A stretch of 64,000 nucleotides of DNA. Origin: Sandaracinaceae bacterium. GTDB taxonomy: Bacteria; Myxococcota_A; Polyangia; Polyangiales; Sandaracinaceae. How positions within the stretch are numbered: position 1 is the stretch's first letter; each line of letters begins with the position of its first letter. The position numbers and the translations under genes are program-made. Shown piece by piece: positions 34,314 through 43,216 of the stretch. The notes under the pieces are model-generated. The model was not told the DNA's origin. It worked only from the letters and a program-made list of their open reading frames with translations, and did not search any database. Location: NCBI GenBank assembly GCA_040218145.1, contig JAVJQK010000143.1, forward strand, positions 1-64,000. Direction: 5' to 3'.

Positions 34314-37274
34314 TCAGTAGACCTCTCCGTCGTCCACGGGCAGCCCCTCGGCCTCTTCGAGGATTCGGTCCGCTACCTCCATGCTGTCCGGCAGCTTCGC
34401 GCGCGCCGCTCGCGCGGCCTTCGTGTCGTCGTCGGCGGCCTGCGCCTCACCCAGCATGCGCAGCGCCCAGGCGCGCGTGCGGTAGAGCCCGAGCGCGGGC
34501 CAAGCCGCAGGACCGCAGTCCTCGATCGCACGGGTCGCCGGCTCGAGCGCCTCTTCGTAGCGCTCGAGCGCGACCAGGGTTCGCGCCAGCTCGTACTCGA
34601 TGAAGGGGCGACACGAGGCCTCGTACTCGCCGCTGTACGGGCGTGTGAGGGTCTCGAGCTCCCGCTGCGCGCGGCGCAGCTCGTCGAGCGCCTCCTCGGG
34701 CTCACCGCTCATGCGGAGCGCCATGGCGTAATACATCCGGGATCGGGGGACCTCGTGGGGCTCGCGCTCCCGGTGCGCCTCGATCGCCTCGTGCAGGAGC
34801 GGGAGCGCGCTGTCGGGCCGCCGCGAGTGCAGCTCGACGCGGCCGAGGGTGCCCAGCGCGCGACCGAGCAGCACGTCGCGCCGGCTCTCGCGGAGCTCGG
34901 CGACGTCCGCCTCGAGTCGGCCTCGAAGCGCTGTCCCATCGGGGGCGTCTTGCGCTCCCTTGTCGATGAGGGCGCCCAGGGCCACGACGTCGCAGAGAGT
35001 GCGCGTCGCCAGGTCGTCGCAGGCGTCGCGGTCGACGCCGCGGAGGAGGTCGATGGCGTCGTCGAAGGCGCCGCCGTGCGTGTACGCGAGCGCTCCGAAC
35101 GCGCGGGCGCGCGCGACGTCCACGCCCATCGCCGCGAGGGCATCCGTCAGCGCGCGGATACGGTCGGCGACGTCGAGCCAGCCCGCGTTCGGAACGCGAC
35201 CGAGCTCGTCGTTCTCGACCGCCTCCACGAGCTCCCGGAGCTCCCGCTCGAGGTCGCGGCGCGAGCGAGAGGCGAAGGTGACGTCCGAGAGCTCCAGTCC
35301 CGCGCGCCGTGCGGCGTCCGCGAGGCTGGCGGCCCGGACGGCGTCGTCGTCCTCGAGCGCGCTGGCCGTGGCGACCAGCGCCCGCACGCCCGGCGGCAGC
35401 GCGCGCGCCTTGGCTGCCTCCGCGCCGACCGGCGCGAGGCCCCGGGCGATCGTCGCGATGGGCGCGATCGTGCGGTCGATCCCCCGACCCGACCAAACGG
35501 AGAGGAACGCGAGCGCGGCCGACAGGCCGAGGGAGTTCCCGTCGACCGCGAGGCGTCCGTGATCCCCGTCGACCCTGAGCTCGAAACGGTGCATGCCGAA
35601 GGCCGGTGCCACGCCTCGGTGGGCGAGCGCGGCGGCAGCCCGGTGGGCGTGGCGCAAGGTCTCGCGCGCGATGCTGCGCAGCATCGGCGCGCGCTCCCAG
35701 GCTTCCGCGTCGCGCACCGTGTCGGCGACGCGGATGACCAGCTCCGCCAGCACGCCGCGATCGTTCTCCTCGTCGTAGAGCACGACGGGCACGTGGCCGG
35801 CGGAGGGCGCCCCGCTCTGGAACCACGCGCACACCCCCGCGGAGCCCTCCCGAGGCCGGGCCGACGCCGCCGCCATCCGGGTCACTTGCTCGGCCTGTCG
35901 GAGCCGCGCGGCATCCCGCTTCTGGCGAAAGGTCGCGAGGTCGGTGACGTTCGAGGGGGCCTCCTCGGCCGCCCCCGCCACGTCCGCCAGCAACGACTCG
36001 ATCGCGCCCTCGGGAACGAGGCCTTCGACGTGAGCGCGATGACCCCACCAGGCGCTCGCGTCGACGGGGAGGGAGCCCACGTGATCTTCGTAGACGTGGT
36101 CGGGGACGAGAAAGCCGGCCGAGCGATGCGCGCGGTGCTGCGCGTCGGAGCGGATGACCGTCTCCTGGACGGTCGCCACGTCGTGCTCGGCGCGCGCGAG
36201 GGTCGCGGTCGCGTCGGTCAGGTGCATGCGCGCCACGAAGGCGTGGCTCACGAGCCGTTCGTCCTCGTCGGCGAGATCTTCGCCGAGCTCGAACGCCTCG
36301 TGAGCCTTCGCGATCGCGTCGCTCATCGCGCCTTCGTTCAGCGCGTCTGCGACGGCCTGCGCGACCTCGGGGCCACGGCCGCCGCCTTCGCCCCGCGCCA
36401 CCTTCATCAGGCTCGCCACGCCGTGCCACGCGTCCTCGGCCGGGCTCGGGGTGTGCACCTCGAAGCGAGTCGTCAGCTCGCCGAGGAGCTCGTCCGCCCA
36501 GCGATGGGTCTCGCTCGCGTAGGAGACGAGCTCGGCCTCGCCCGTCGCCGGGCTCCACCACGCGCCGTCCGCGTGCTGGCTCACCTGGAGCACACCGCCC
36601 ACGTGGGGGAGGTGCACCTCGAGGAGCGTCGCGGCCTGCTCGAGCTCGCGCTCGTCGCGCGCGACGTCGAGGGACCACGCGGGGGTCCACGTCGTCACGT
36701 ACAGGGTGCGGGTCAGCGCCTCGACGCGGGCTCGATAGACGTCCCCGAGCGCCGTCGTGCGGGCCGCGTCCGCGAGCGCCTCGGCGTCCTCGGGAGCGAG
36801 TTGCCCCCGCACCGCGAGCTCGACGAGCTCCTCGTCGCGCTGCCCCAGCAGCTGCGAGAGCTCACCCCGGCGCAGCCAGCTCCACGGCGGGACATCCAGA
36901 TCGGACATCCCGGCATAGAGCGCGTGGTCGTCGCGGCGCTCGACGTCCTGGCGCAGTCGGCTCGAGGTCGCACGGAGGTCCGCCGCCTCGCCGCGCTCGA
37001 GCTGCTCGAGGGTGCGGAGCGCGAAGCCCAGCTGCTCGGTCTCGCGGAGCCAGGCCCGCATGGCCTGGGGCGAATCGGGAGGCGCGGGCCAAGCCGCGAG
37101 CCAGTGGCGGAGGTCGTCCCAGGCGACGGCGTCGTGGTCGAGCCGCTCGGCCAGCGCGAGCGGGTCGGCGTGCGCGGCCGCGAGGAGGGTCAACAGACCC
37201 TCGGCGCGCTCCTCGAGCGGGGGCGACTCTGCCAGCAATGCCGCGAGGTCGGGCGGGTCGGTTCGGTTCATCAC
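34314..37274 (-). CDS. Lon-protease-like domain fused to TPR repeats
   Basis: 986 residues from a GTG with GAGG 7 bases ahead; an ATG follows at once. The N-terminal half is helical. Residues about 555-640 match the proteolytic domain of S16/Lon: DGNSLGLSAALAF carries the likely nucleophile S581, and IAPIATIARGLAPVGAEAAKARAL places K622 41 residues later, close to the Ser-Lys spacing of Lon. No AAA module or Walker motif is seen, so it would be an ATP-independent or adaptor-dependent Lon-like protein. Residues about 740-970 are TPR-like repeats (SRMYYAMALRMSGEPEEALDELRRA). Last gene of the sigma-NYN-Lon unit, 64 bases after the NYN gene. Activity is inferred from two residues and local pattern. 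Confidence 0.65.
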   Translation of the reverse strand: MMNRTDPPDLAALLAESPPLEERAEGLLTLLAAAHADPLALAERLDHDAVAWDDLRHWLAAWPAPPDSPQAMRAWLRETEQLGFALRTLEQLERGEAADLRATSSRLRQDVERRDDHALYAGMSDLDVPPWSWLRRGELSQLLGQRDEELVELAVRGQLAPEDAEALADAARTTALGDVYRARVEALTRTLYVTTWTPAWSLDVARDERELEQAATLLEVHLPHVGGVLQVSQHADGAWWSPATGEAELVSYASETHRWADELLGELTTRFEVHTPSPAEDAWHGVASLMKVARGEGGGRGPEVAQAVADALNEGAMSDAIAKAHEAFELGEDLADEDERLVSHAFVARMHLTDATATLARAEHDVATVQETVIRSDAQHRAHRSAGFLVPDHVYEDHVGSLPVDASAWWGHRAHVEGLVPEGAIESLLADVAGAAEEAPSNVTDLATFRQKRDAARLRQAEQVTRMAAASARPREGSAGVCAWFQSGAPSAGHVPVVLYDEENDRGVLAELVIRVADTVRDAEAWERAPMLRSIARETLRHAHRAAAALAHRGVAPAFGMHRFELRVDGDHGRLAVDGNSLGLSAALAFLSVWSGRGIDRTIAPIATIARGLAPVGAEAAKARALPPGVRALVATASALEDDDAVRAASLADAARRAGLELSDVTFASRSRRDLERELRELVEAVENDELGRVPNAGWLDVADRIRALTDALAAMGVDVARARAFGALAYTHGGAFDDAIDLLRGVDRDACDDLATRTLCDVVALGALIDKGAQDAPDGTALRGRLEADVAELRESRRDVLLGRALGTLGRVELHSRRPDSALPLLHEAIEAHREREPHEVPRSRMYYAMALRMSGEPEEALDELRRAQRELETLTRPYSGEYEASCRPFIEYELARTLVALERYEEALEPATRAIEDCGPAAWPALGLYRTRAWALRMLGEAQAADDDTKAARAARAKLPDSMEVADRILEEAEGLPVDDGEVY

Positions 37275-37338
37275 GAGTGGTCCTCGCCCCCGAAACGCCG
37301 CCGAGGGCTCCGCTCTGACACGTGGGTCGGAGGTTTCT

Positions 37339-38763
37339 TCATGTCGGCACCACGATGGGCAAGTCCGTCAGCTCGTCCGGCGCGCGCGGAGAGAGGTGGA
37401 TGGGCTCCACCGCCACCTCGCACACGGGCACGTGACGCCACGCGAACAGGGCGACCGGGCGCGGCTTCCCGTGCTTGGGGATCGTGGTGGCCTGCCCGAT
37501 GGTCTGCGCGGCGATGGGGTTCTCGACCCGGACCCTGTCTCCCGCCTCCACCTCGGCACGAAGCGCGAGCCTGGAACGCGTGCGGCCATCCGGGCGATAG
37601 GCCACGCCGCGCGTCAGGACCTCGGCCGGCAGCCACTCCCCGGCCGCGGGCACGGTCCGCTCGCTGTCCGCCTTTCGGTCGCCCGTGATCCACCAGATGG
37701 CGGGTTGCGCGGTGCTGCTCACCTGGATCTTCGCGACGAGGGCCGGGCTTCTTCCACGCCGCGTCGCCCAGAGCCGTACGTTCACGGGGGAGCTCGAGAG
37801 AGCGCGTTCGAATTCGAGGCGCTGAAGGGTCGCGCCGACGGACACGCCGCGTCGCTCGAGCTGGACCTCGGCCGCGTGAGAGAGCACCTCCACGGGGATC
37901 CGACATGCCAGCGTCGCGCGCTCGTCGGGGAATCGCGCGGCGCCGATCCCGACGCTCGCCGCTTCGGCGCGAGATACGTGCGTAGGCCGCTCGGCTCGAC
38001 CCCGCAGCTCCACCCCGTCGTCGACGCAGATCGGGCCGAGCGCCTCTCCGCGTCGAAGCAGGCGCGCCACCCCACGGAGTGACTTCTTCGTCGACCCCAC
38101 CTGCGACAGGAGCCATGGCTCCTCGTCGATGAGCTGCGCCAGCACGCTCAGGTCCTCTGGGGGAGCGTCCACCGCGCGTGCCGCGGCCCAGCGCGCGTGC
38201 GCCCGCCCGACCGGCTGCGTGTAGAACTCCGGGAGACCGAGAGGGGTCTCGCCCTTCGCGCTCCCGGCGACCTCCGCGACTCGGGCGATGGACCGGCCCT
38301 CGCGATCCGCACGCCACGCGTTCATGGGCCAGCCCCGCGCGGCGCGCATCCACCGGCTCTTGGGTTTGACGAAACCCTCGTCGAGGGCTGCCACGAGATC
38401 ACGATCCTTCGACAGGAGGCCGGCGAACGTCACGGACCCGGCCCCGCCCGTATCGGGGGCTCTCCTCGCGAGGCGCGCGAGGAGCACGTCGGCCGTCTGC
38501 GGCATGGTCGGGGTCAGTCCGATCTCCACTCGATGCGAATCGGCGCCGATCGCCTCGGCGAAGCCTCGCGCGACCGCCTCGAGCGCCTCGTAGCTCAAGT
38601 CTGCCCCGATAGCCGTGTCCGTGTTGAACGCGAAGCTCGTGACGCACTTCCGGGCAATTCCTCGGTGGTCTGCGAGCACGCTGCGGCAATCATCGACCAG
38701 CTCGGTGACGCCTCCATCCGGGAGCACGTTGTCGAGGTCGACCAGGATCAGGGCCATCGTCAT
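37339..38763 (-). CDS. NYN-domain (PIN-like) ribonuclease-like protein
   Basis: 474 residues. The N-terminal domain (1-140) begins ILVDLDNVL (D9, D11, N12) and has TADVLL (D92) and LLSKDRDL (D120, D122): the acidic residues that bind metal in NYN/PIN-like nucleases, with DxDN at strand 1 typical of NYN. Residues 150-474 are unassigned, with a beta-rich, Arg-rich end. The ATG overlaps the sigma-factor stop as ATGA, so the two are translationally coupled. It probably cuts RNA, perhaps under control of the Lon-like partner; substrate unknown. Confidence 0.75.
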   Translation of the reverse strand: MTMALILVDLDNVLPDGGVTELVDDCRSVLADHRGIARKCVTSFAFNTDTAIGADLSYEALEAVARGFAEAIGADSHRVEIGLTPTMPQTADVLLARLARRAPDTGGAGSVTFAGLLSKDRDLVAALDEGFVKPKSRWMRAARGWPMNAWRADREGRSIARVAEVAGSAKGETPLGLPEFYTQPVGRAHARWAAARAVDAPPEDLSVLAQLIDEEPWLLSQVGSTKKSLRGVARLLRRGEALGPICVDDGVELRGRAERPTHVSRAEAASVGIGAARFPDERATLACRIPVEVLSHAAEVQLERRGVSVGATLQRLEFERALSSSPVNVRLWATRRGRSPALVAKIQVSSTAQPAIWWITGDRKADSERTVPAAGEWLPAEVLTRGVAYRPDGRTRSRLALRAEVEAGDRVRVENPIAAQTIGQATTIPKHGKPRPVALFAWRHVPVCEVAVEPIHLSPRAPDELTDLPIVVPT

Positions 38764-39428
38764 CGGAACCCGTCCTCGGTCATCAGGTCGGCCAACCGCT
38801 GCTTCAGCCAGCGCTTGCCCCGGGTGAGATGCTGGTCGGCCCGGTTCCGCGCCTTCTTGCGAGCCGCCGCCACGGCGGGGCCGTCGCTCGCGTCGACGTC
38901 TTCCGCGATCTCCGCGTAGTAACGCTCCGCGATGTCCTCGATGGGGATCTCGTTCAGGAAGTGGTCCTCGATCACCCGTCGATACGACTCGGGCGCCTTC
39001 GCGAGCGCGGCCTTCACGGTCTCGGCGAGCCGCTTCCGGTTCTCTTCCTCGAAATACAGGCGCTCCGGGCTCGAGGGCCCGTCCTCGAAGGCGGTGGGGT
39101 CGTGCAGCAGCCGCTCCGTCCCCTCGTCGCGCCGCTTCCGGCGCCGGTGGCCGTCCTTCGCCTTGTTCTCGGCGATCCTCCACAGCAGCGCGTCCGCATG
39201 GTCCACGCGCTTGTCGCGGCGATGCAGCTGCTTCACGAAGCGTTCGACCGCGTGCTGCGCGATGTCCTCGACCTCGCCATCGACGGCGCCGCTCGTAGCG
39301 GCTGCCCGCATGGCGAGGGGGCGCGCCATCGTCGCGATGGGTTCCTGGAGAGGCGCTGGGCGCTGCTCCGCGTACCACCGGTCCACGAGCTGCTGAAGGG
39401 CGCTCGACATGAGCGAGCGAGGATACAC
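38760..39428 (-). CDS. Sigma-70-like (ECF-type) RNA polymerase sigma factor
   Basis: About 222 residues. Region 2-like LLWRIAENKAKDGHRRRKRR matches the promoter-melting and -10-reading helix of ECF factors. Region 4-like LAKAPESYRRVIEDHFLNEIPIEDIAERYY is followed by a longer linker than usual before the basic LTRGKRWLKQRL. The GTG at 39428 has GGAAGG 8 bases ahead; the ATG at 39410 is an alternative start. First gene of an overlapping three-gene set with NYN and Lon-like proteins. No anti-sigma factor with a membrane helix is adjacent, so control may be through the Lon-like protein or the membrane HEPN-like protein at 39727. Confidence 0.75.
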   Translation of the reverse strand: MYPRSLMSSALQQLVDRWYAEQRPAPLQEPIATMARPLAMRAAATSGAVDGEVEDIAQHAVERFVKQLHRRDKRVDHADALLWRIAENKAKDGHRRRKRRDEGTERLLHDPTAFEDGPSSPERLYFEEENRKRLAETVKAALAKAPESYRRVIEDHFLNEIPIEDIAERYYAEIAEDVDASDGPAVAAARKKARNRADQHLTRGKRWLKQRLADLMTEDGFR

Positions 39429-39481
39429 GCATCCCACCTTCCGGTGGTGTCAGAGTCGCGCGCACCCGTCGTCCCTCCTCC

Positions 39482-39685
39482 GTGGACGACGCCATCACCG
39501 AGGCCCCATTCAGCGCGGGGGAGATCCTCGACCTCTTCCCCGAGATCGGCTGGAGCTTCGACGACGGCCTGGACGCCGTCGTACCTCTGGATCGCCTGAT
39601 GCCGCGGCAGCCCGCGCCGCGGTCCACCGACGCCGAGCTCCTGCGCGCAAGTGACGCGTGGCACGCTTCTCGAGGGCTCGGCTGA
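39482..39685 (+). CDS. Small acidic hypothetical protein
   Basis: 67 codons from a GTG, divergent from the sigma factor and 41 bases before the next plus-strand gene. Nearly every third position is G or C, and the sequence (GEILDLFPEIGWSFDDGLDA) looks natural. The ribosome-binding site is weak (CCTCC-rich lead). No family recognised; its acidity and position would suit a small regulator of the divergent sigma unit, which is speculation. Confidence 0.45.
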   Translation: MDDAITEAPFSAGEILDLFPEIGWSFDDGLDAVVPLDRLMPRQPAPRSTDAELLRASDAWHASRGLG

Positions 39686-39726
39686 GCTTGCCCTGACGTC
39701 GCCTCGCAAGCCACCATGCGCAAGTC

Positions 39727-41232
39727 GTGCGTGGGTCCGAACATACGCTCAACGCGTGGGACAGCCAGTTCTGGCTGCACCTCCCGCTCCCTCTGGCCGA
39801 GGTGGGGGCGCAGCTTCAGGCCGCGCGAGCGGACTACCTGACTTCGCTGCTGCGTTTGGCGGAGGACGCACTGGCCCTCGCGGGCGCGATGGGGTTGGCC
39901 AGGGCCGTTGCTCATGGCGCGCGCATCTCCCACGCCGACGTGGCTCCGTGCCTCGGGAACCCTTCGATCGGCAAACGGATCGAGCTGCTCCGTCGGCTCG
40001 AGGAGCACGCGCCCGGATGCACTGGATGGTCGTTGGCGGCAGAGGCCTCGGATCTTCGCGACTTCGTCGAAGCGGCTGGCTCGGGATCGGTTCCGCGGAC
40101 GATCCGCGTGAGCGACGTGCTGCAGACCCTGGCGAGCCTGCGCAATGATGTCGTTCATGGACGGTTCCACGGGCGCGTCGAGCCCGTCCTGGAGCAGGCG
40201 GTGCTCGGCTTGATCTCCCGCAACGTCGGGTTTCGCGAGCCTCTGCTCCACATCACCGATGTGCGCGTGAACGAGCGCGGTGACCGAGAGCTGAAGGCGC
40301 AGTCCCTCAGCGGGCCCGCGACCAGCTCCTACCGACGTGGGCACTGGCAACCGACATTCCCCCACGCCACGCCCGGAGGGATCGGCATCGGCGATCCCCG
40401 CGCCATGGTGTCCGCGCACCCATTTCTCGTCGTGGAGGAAGGGCGAGTGTTCGTCCTGGACGAGATCAAGAGAGGGGTGCCGGTCCTGCGACACTTCGGG
40501 ACGCGCGCGGAGCTGCGAGGTGCGGCCCTTCCCCTCGCGGAGGAGGCCCCAGCTCCGGTACGAGCCGTCGACCCGCCGCCGCCCTCCGCTCGCCTCCCGT
40601 GGGTCCCCGTCTCCCTCGCCGGCGGCTGCCTCTTCCTGACCACGCTGGGCTGCGTCGTCGGCCTCCTCGCCTGGCCCCGCGGAGGCTCGTCCGCGGACCC
40701 ACTGAACGCTCCCGCGAGCCTGACGGCCCCATGCCCGCCCCACCTCGGACCGGGGTGCGTCACGGCGAACGGGCTTCCCCATCAGCTGACCGGCCTCACG
40801 GTGCTCTGGGGGGAGTCGGTAGCGGAGGCCGAGAGAGCTCATGGCGCGCTGCCGTCGTATCCCCTCTCCGACTGCCCCGCGCGGTTCGCGGACATGCGCG
40901 AGGTCCGCACTCCGGCGCCGTGGCGAGTCCCGCGCGAGCGCGACACCACGGTCGCCTTCCATCACGACCGGGGGCTGTTCGAAGTCATGGTCTTCAGCGA
41001 CGCACCGTCGGCGGAGGTGCTCGAGTTCGTTCGGGCGCAGCTCGGTCCACCGCACGCGGTCGAGGACTCTCATCGAACCTGGGACTACCCTCTTCAGAAT
41101 GGAGACCTCGTGCGGCTCAAGGTTTCGGCGCTCCGCGCAAACCATCCCCTCGGACGCAGCGCCATCAAGCTCCACGTCCTGGGCGTGTCCCGCACGTACC
41201 GGGACGAGCGCCAGCGCGCCGGCTGCCAGTAG
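39727..41232 (+). CDS. Single-pass membrane protein with HEPN-like N-terminal domain
   Basis: 501 residues. The N-terminal 200 residues are helical and contain LASLRNDVVHGRF (R139 to H144), the RNxxxH pattern of HEPN/DUF4145-type domains. A hydrophobic segment WVPVSLAGGCLFLTTLG... at about 291-315 anchors the protein. The C-terminal 180 residues, rich in Cys and Pro at the start, would lie outside the cytoplasm if the N-terminus is inside. The topology (cytoplasmic HEPN-like, periplasmic sensor-like) is unusual. The start GTG has no strong ribosome-binding site. Divergent from the sigma-NYN-Lon genes. Confidence 0.6.
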   Translation: MRGSEHTLNAWDSQFWLHLPLPLAEVGAQLQAARADYLTSLLRLAEDALALAGAMGLARAVAHGARISHADVAPCLGNPSIGKRIELLRRLEEHAPGCTGWSLAAEASDLRDFVEAAGSGSVPRTIRVSDVLQTLASLRNDVVHGRFHGRVEPVLEQAVLGLISRNVGFREPLLHITDVRVNERGDRELKAQSLSGPATSSYRRGHWQPTFPHATPGGIGIGDPRAMVSAHPFLVVEEGRVFVLDEIKRGVPVLRHFGTRAELRGAALPLAEEAPAPVRAVDPPPPSARLPWVPVSLAGGCLFLTTLGCVVGLLAWPRGGSSADPLNAPASLTAPCPPHLGPGCVTANGLPHQLTGLTVLWGESVAEAERAHGALPSYPLSDCPARFADMREVRTPAPWRVPRERDTTVAFHHDRGLFEVMVFSDAPSAEVLEFVRAQLGPPHAVEDSHRTWDYPLQNGDLVRLKVSALRANHPLGRSAIKLHVLGVSRTYRDERQRAGCQ

Positions 41233-41278
41233 ACGCACAGCGTTGCCCGTTCATGAGCCGAGCAATCGCGGGGTCACC

Positions 41279-41575
41279 ATGGATATCGAATTGGTCTTGC
41301 ACGCGGCGGGGGCATGCCTCGGGACGGCTCTGAAGGACATTGGCGAGTACGGCGGTTCGACCTACGACCGAGACCTGGACGCGTGGGGCGCAGACCTCTA
41401 CGCGTGCTGGGCGGAGGTGGGTGAGCCCCCATGGCGGCCACGCGGTGCCACGAGCCGCCGAGCGTTCTGGACGTGGTACCTCGATGACGCGGTACCGGTC
41501 GCCGCCGACGCCTCCCGGCCCGAGCACCGGTTCGATACGGCCGCTCGCCGGGAGCGCGATGGGATTCTCCGATGA
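41279..41575 (+). CDS. Small hypothetical protein, coupled to next gene
   Basis: 98 residues, ATG start 46 bases after the HEPN-like membrane protein gene, ending in an ATGA overlap with the next gene. Trp-rich (WGADLYACWAEVGEPPW, RRAFWTWYLDDAV). No signal peptide. Small size, aromatic richness and coupling to another small protein recall immunity proteins, but no family is recognised. Confidence 0.5.
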   Translation: MDIELVLHAAGACLGTALKDIGEYGGSTYDRDLDAWGADLYACWAEVGEPPWRPRGATSRRAFWTWYLDDAVPVAADASRPEHRFDTAARRERDGILR

Positions 41576-42072
41576 ACGACGCGAGGCACGTCGCGAGCAT
41601 CGACCGCTTCATGCGCCGAGTCGCGAGCCCCGAGTCGTGGGGCGGTGAGCGGCCGCGCCAGGAACGAGATGAAGAGGAACCGTCGCCGTGCTTCATCGAC
41701 GCGGCGGGGCATTGGCGGCCCGTACGGAGAGAGGCGGAGCTCGTCCTCCCCGTGTCTGGCTGCCATGCGTCCGTGGGCCCCTGGCTCGGGCGCTGGTGGC
41801 GCCTCTGCATCGAGGGCTTCGTGGCCGACGACCCGATCGTGTTGTCGTCCGTGAGCAACGATCGGGAGTTGAGCGCTGTGGTACAGGACCTCGCCTTGCA
41901 TCGCGAGAACCACCCTGGCCCGGTCTCCTCGGCTCCCATCGGAAGCCTGCACGACGGACGCTGGCTGGCGATCGCGGACTCCGGTGAGGTCGTGATCGGA
42001 GGGCACGGGGAGGTCGCGCGAGTCGCCGCGCCGGACCTCCCCTCGTTTCTTCGGGAGCTCCGGCTCTTCTGA
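41572..42072 (+). CDS. Hypothetical, possibly SUKH/SMI1-like protein
   Basis: 166 residues, overlapping the previous gene by 4 bases. The C-terminal stretch (LAIADSGEVVIGGHGEVARVAAPDLPSFLREL) resembles the end of SUKH/SMI1-KNR4 immunity proteins, where a phrase on the state of the residue is followed by a helix reading SFxEFL. The N-terminal GxxLP core motif of that family is not clear. It is probably cytoplasmic. The match is weak. Confidence 0.4.
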   Translation: MNDARHVASIDRFMRRVASPESWGGERPRQERDEEEPSPCFIDAAGHWRPVRREAELVLPVSGCHASVGPWLGRWWRLCIEGFVADDPIVLSSVSNDRELSAVVQDLALHRENHPGPVSSAPIGSLHDGRWLAIADSGEVVIGGHGEVARVAAPDLPSFLRELRLF

Positions 42073-42111
42073 AGCGGGGAGGCGCGACGACCGGAGCCGC
42101 GGCTCGCGCGC

Positions 42112-42804
42112 TCACTTGATGACCAACCCCATCGCGCGAAGGTGGGCCGTGTCGACGTCGCGCAGGTAGTCGAGGTGCGGCGGGGGCGTGTCCGTCGGGG
42201 CCCACTCGACGTCGAGCGAGAGGAGGAGGTCGTTTGCCGCGAGCATCGGCTCGGGGGCAGGCGTCGTGTAGACGGTGAGCGGAGGGGGCGCGAGCTCACC
42301 CGGGGCGAACGGTGGCGGCGGGATGGGCGCGCCGCGGGCCGCCGCTTCGTGCTCCTCGCGAGGTCGGCCAGGCCACATGCTCCCGACGTCGACGCAGACC
42401 CAGTCGTGCTCACGGCTGACGCACACTCCCATCCCGGGGCTGTCTGCGTCGCTCGGGACGACGTCCGTCACGGGCGGCGCCGAGAGGAGGTCGAGCGCCG
42501 CGAAGCGGGCGTGCAGCGCTCGGGGGTCCTCGACCCGCCCGACCAGCCGCTGGACGCGGTGGCGGCAGCTGAACGCGAGGCCGTCTGCGAAGAGGAGTAA
42601 CAGCGGGCAGTCGTCGCGCCCCGAGGTCGCGATGACGAGCGGCCTCGGTGATGGCATCGGCGTCTGTACTACGAACGGGGCATTGCGTGAGGGTGGTTCC
42701 CAGTCGAGGTTGGGGACCGGGCGCTCTTTCATAGTGCGGAACGCCTCGGGCTGGCATGCGCTAGCCAAGATCAGAGCGAATCCGAAACTCCTGCGCCAGC
42801 CCAT
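42112..42804 (-). CDS. Lipoprotein paired with a metzincin (copy B)
   Basis: 230 residues with a typical lipoprotein signal (MGWRRSFGFALILASAC, lipobox ASAC). It shares short blocks with the 301-residue lipoprotein at 32579 (PLVI; a Cys-X-Cys-rich CVSREHDWVCVDV) but has a Pro-rich linker and a different C-terminus. Its ATG overlaps the stop of the decayed metzincin (TGATG on the minus strand), so both genes once formed an operon. In copy A the two genes instead converge. Confidence 0.65.
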   Translation of the reverse strand: MGWRRSFGFALILASACQPEAFRTMKERPVPNLDWEPPSRNAPFVVQTPMPSPRPLVIATSGRDDCPLLLLFADGLAFSCRHRVQRLVGRVEDPRALHARFAALDLLSAPPVTDVVPSDADSPGMGVCVSREHDWVCVDVGSMWPGRPREEHEAAARGAPIPPPPFAPGELAPPPLTVYTTPAPEPMLAANDLLLSLDVEWAPTDTPPPHLDYLRDVDTAHLRAMGLVIK

Positions 42805-43175
42805 CACGACCGCCCTGGCTCGAGTCGCCACGAGATTCGCGGCTCGGCGATGCGCATGAGGTTGAGGGCCCAGACGTAGTCGAGCGAGCTCATCGCCATC
42901 CCCGAGCCCATGATCCGGCGGCGCTCATCGAACGTCTCGCCATAGCATCGTCGATTCTCGGGATCGTTGCAGAGAGAACGCTGCATTCCGAGCATGTGTC
43001 CGACTTCGTGGTCGGCGGGTGGCTTCCTCGAGGTCGATTGCTGATGTCGTACAGGCTGATCGTCGCCACAGGTGTGCTCCCTTCGCTGGTCATCCATCGC
43101 GCCGGTCGGGCGCCGGTTGCGTCGCGACCGCGCTGGACCTCGGGGGCCAGGCGAGACAGGGTTCGCGCCGTGCAT
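42804..43175 (-). pseudogene. Decayed metzincin metallopeptidase (copy B)
   Basis: The last 75 codons read DHEVGHMLGM...CYGETF...RIMGSGMAM, closely parallel to the intact metzincin at 33489-34262. The third zinc His (HExxHxxGxxH) is an Arg here, and the 40 codons before the motif look non-coding in this frame. The neighbouring frame carries a plausible continuation (TPVATISLYDISNRP) up to about 43020, indicating a frameshift just before the active site. The N-terminal half of the family domain is missing; upstream DNA is taken by the HPP gene on the other strand. Confidence 0.6.
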
Positions 43176-43216
43176 CGTCGTCGCGATCCCGAGCGGTTGT
43201 CGGGGAGGGGTTGTCT

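Noticed and set aside
34062-37688. 1200-codon plus-strand frame opposite the Lon-like gene
   Set aside because: Low-complexity Arg/Gly/Val product typical of antisense frames; the minus strand has Lon-like and TPR patterns.
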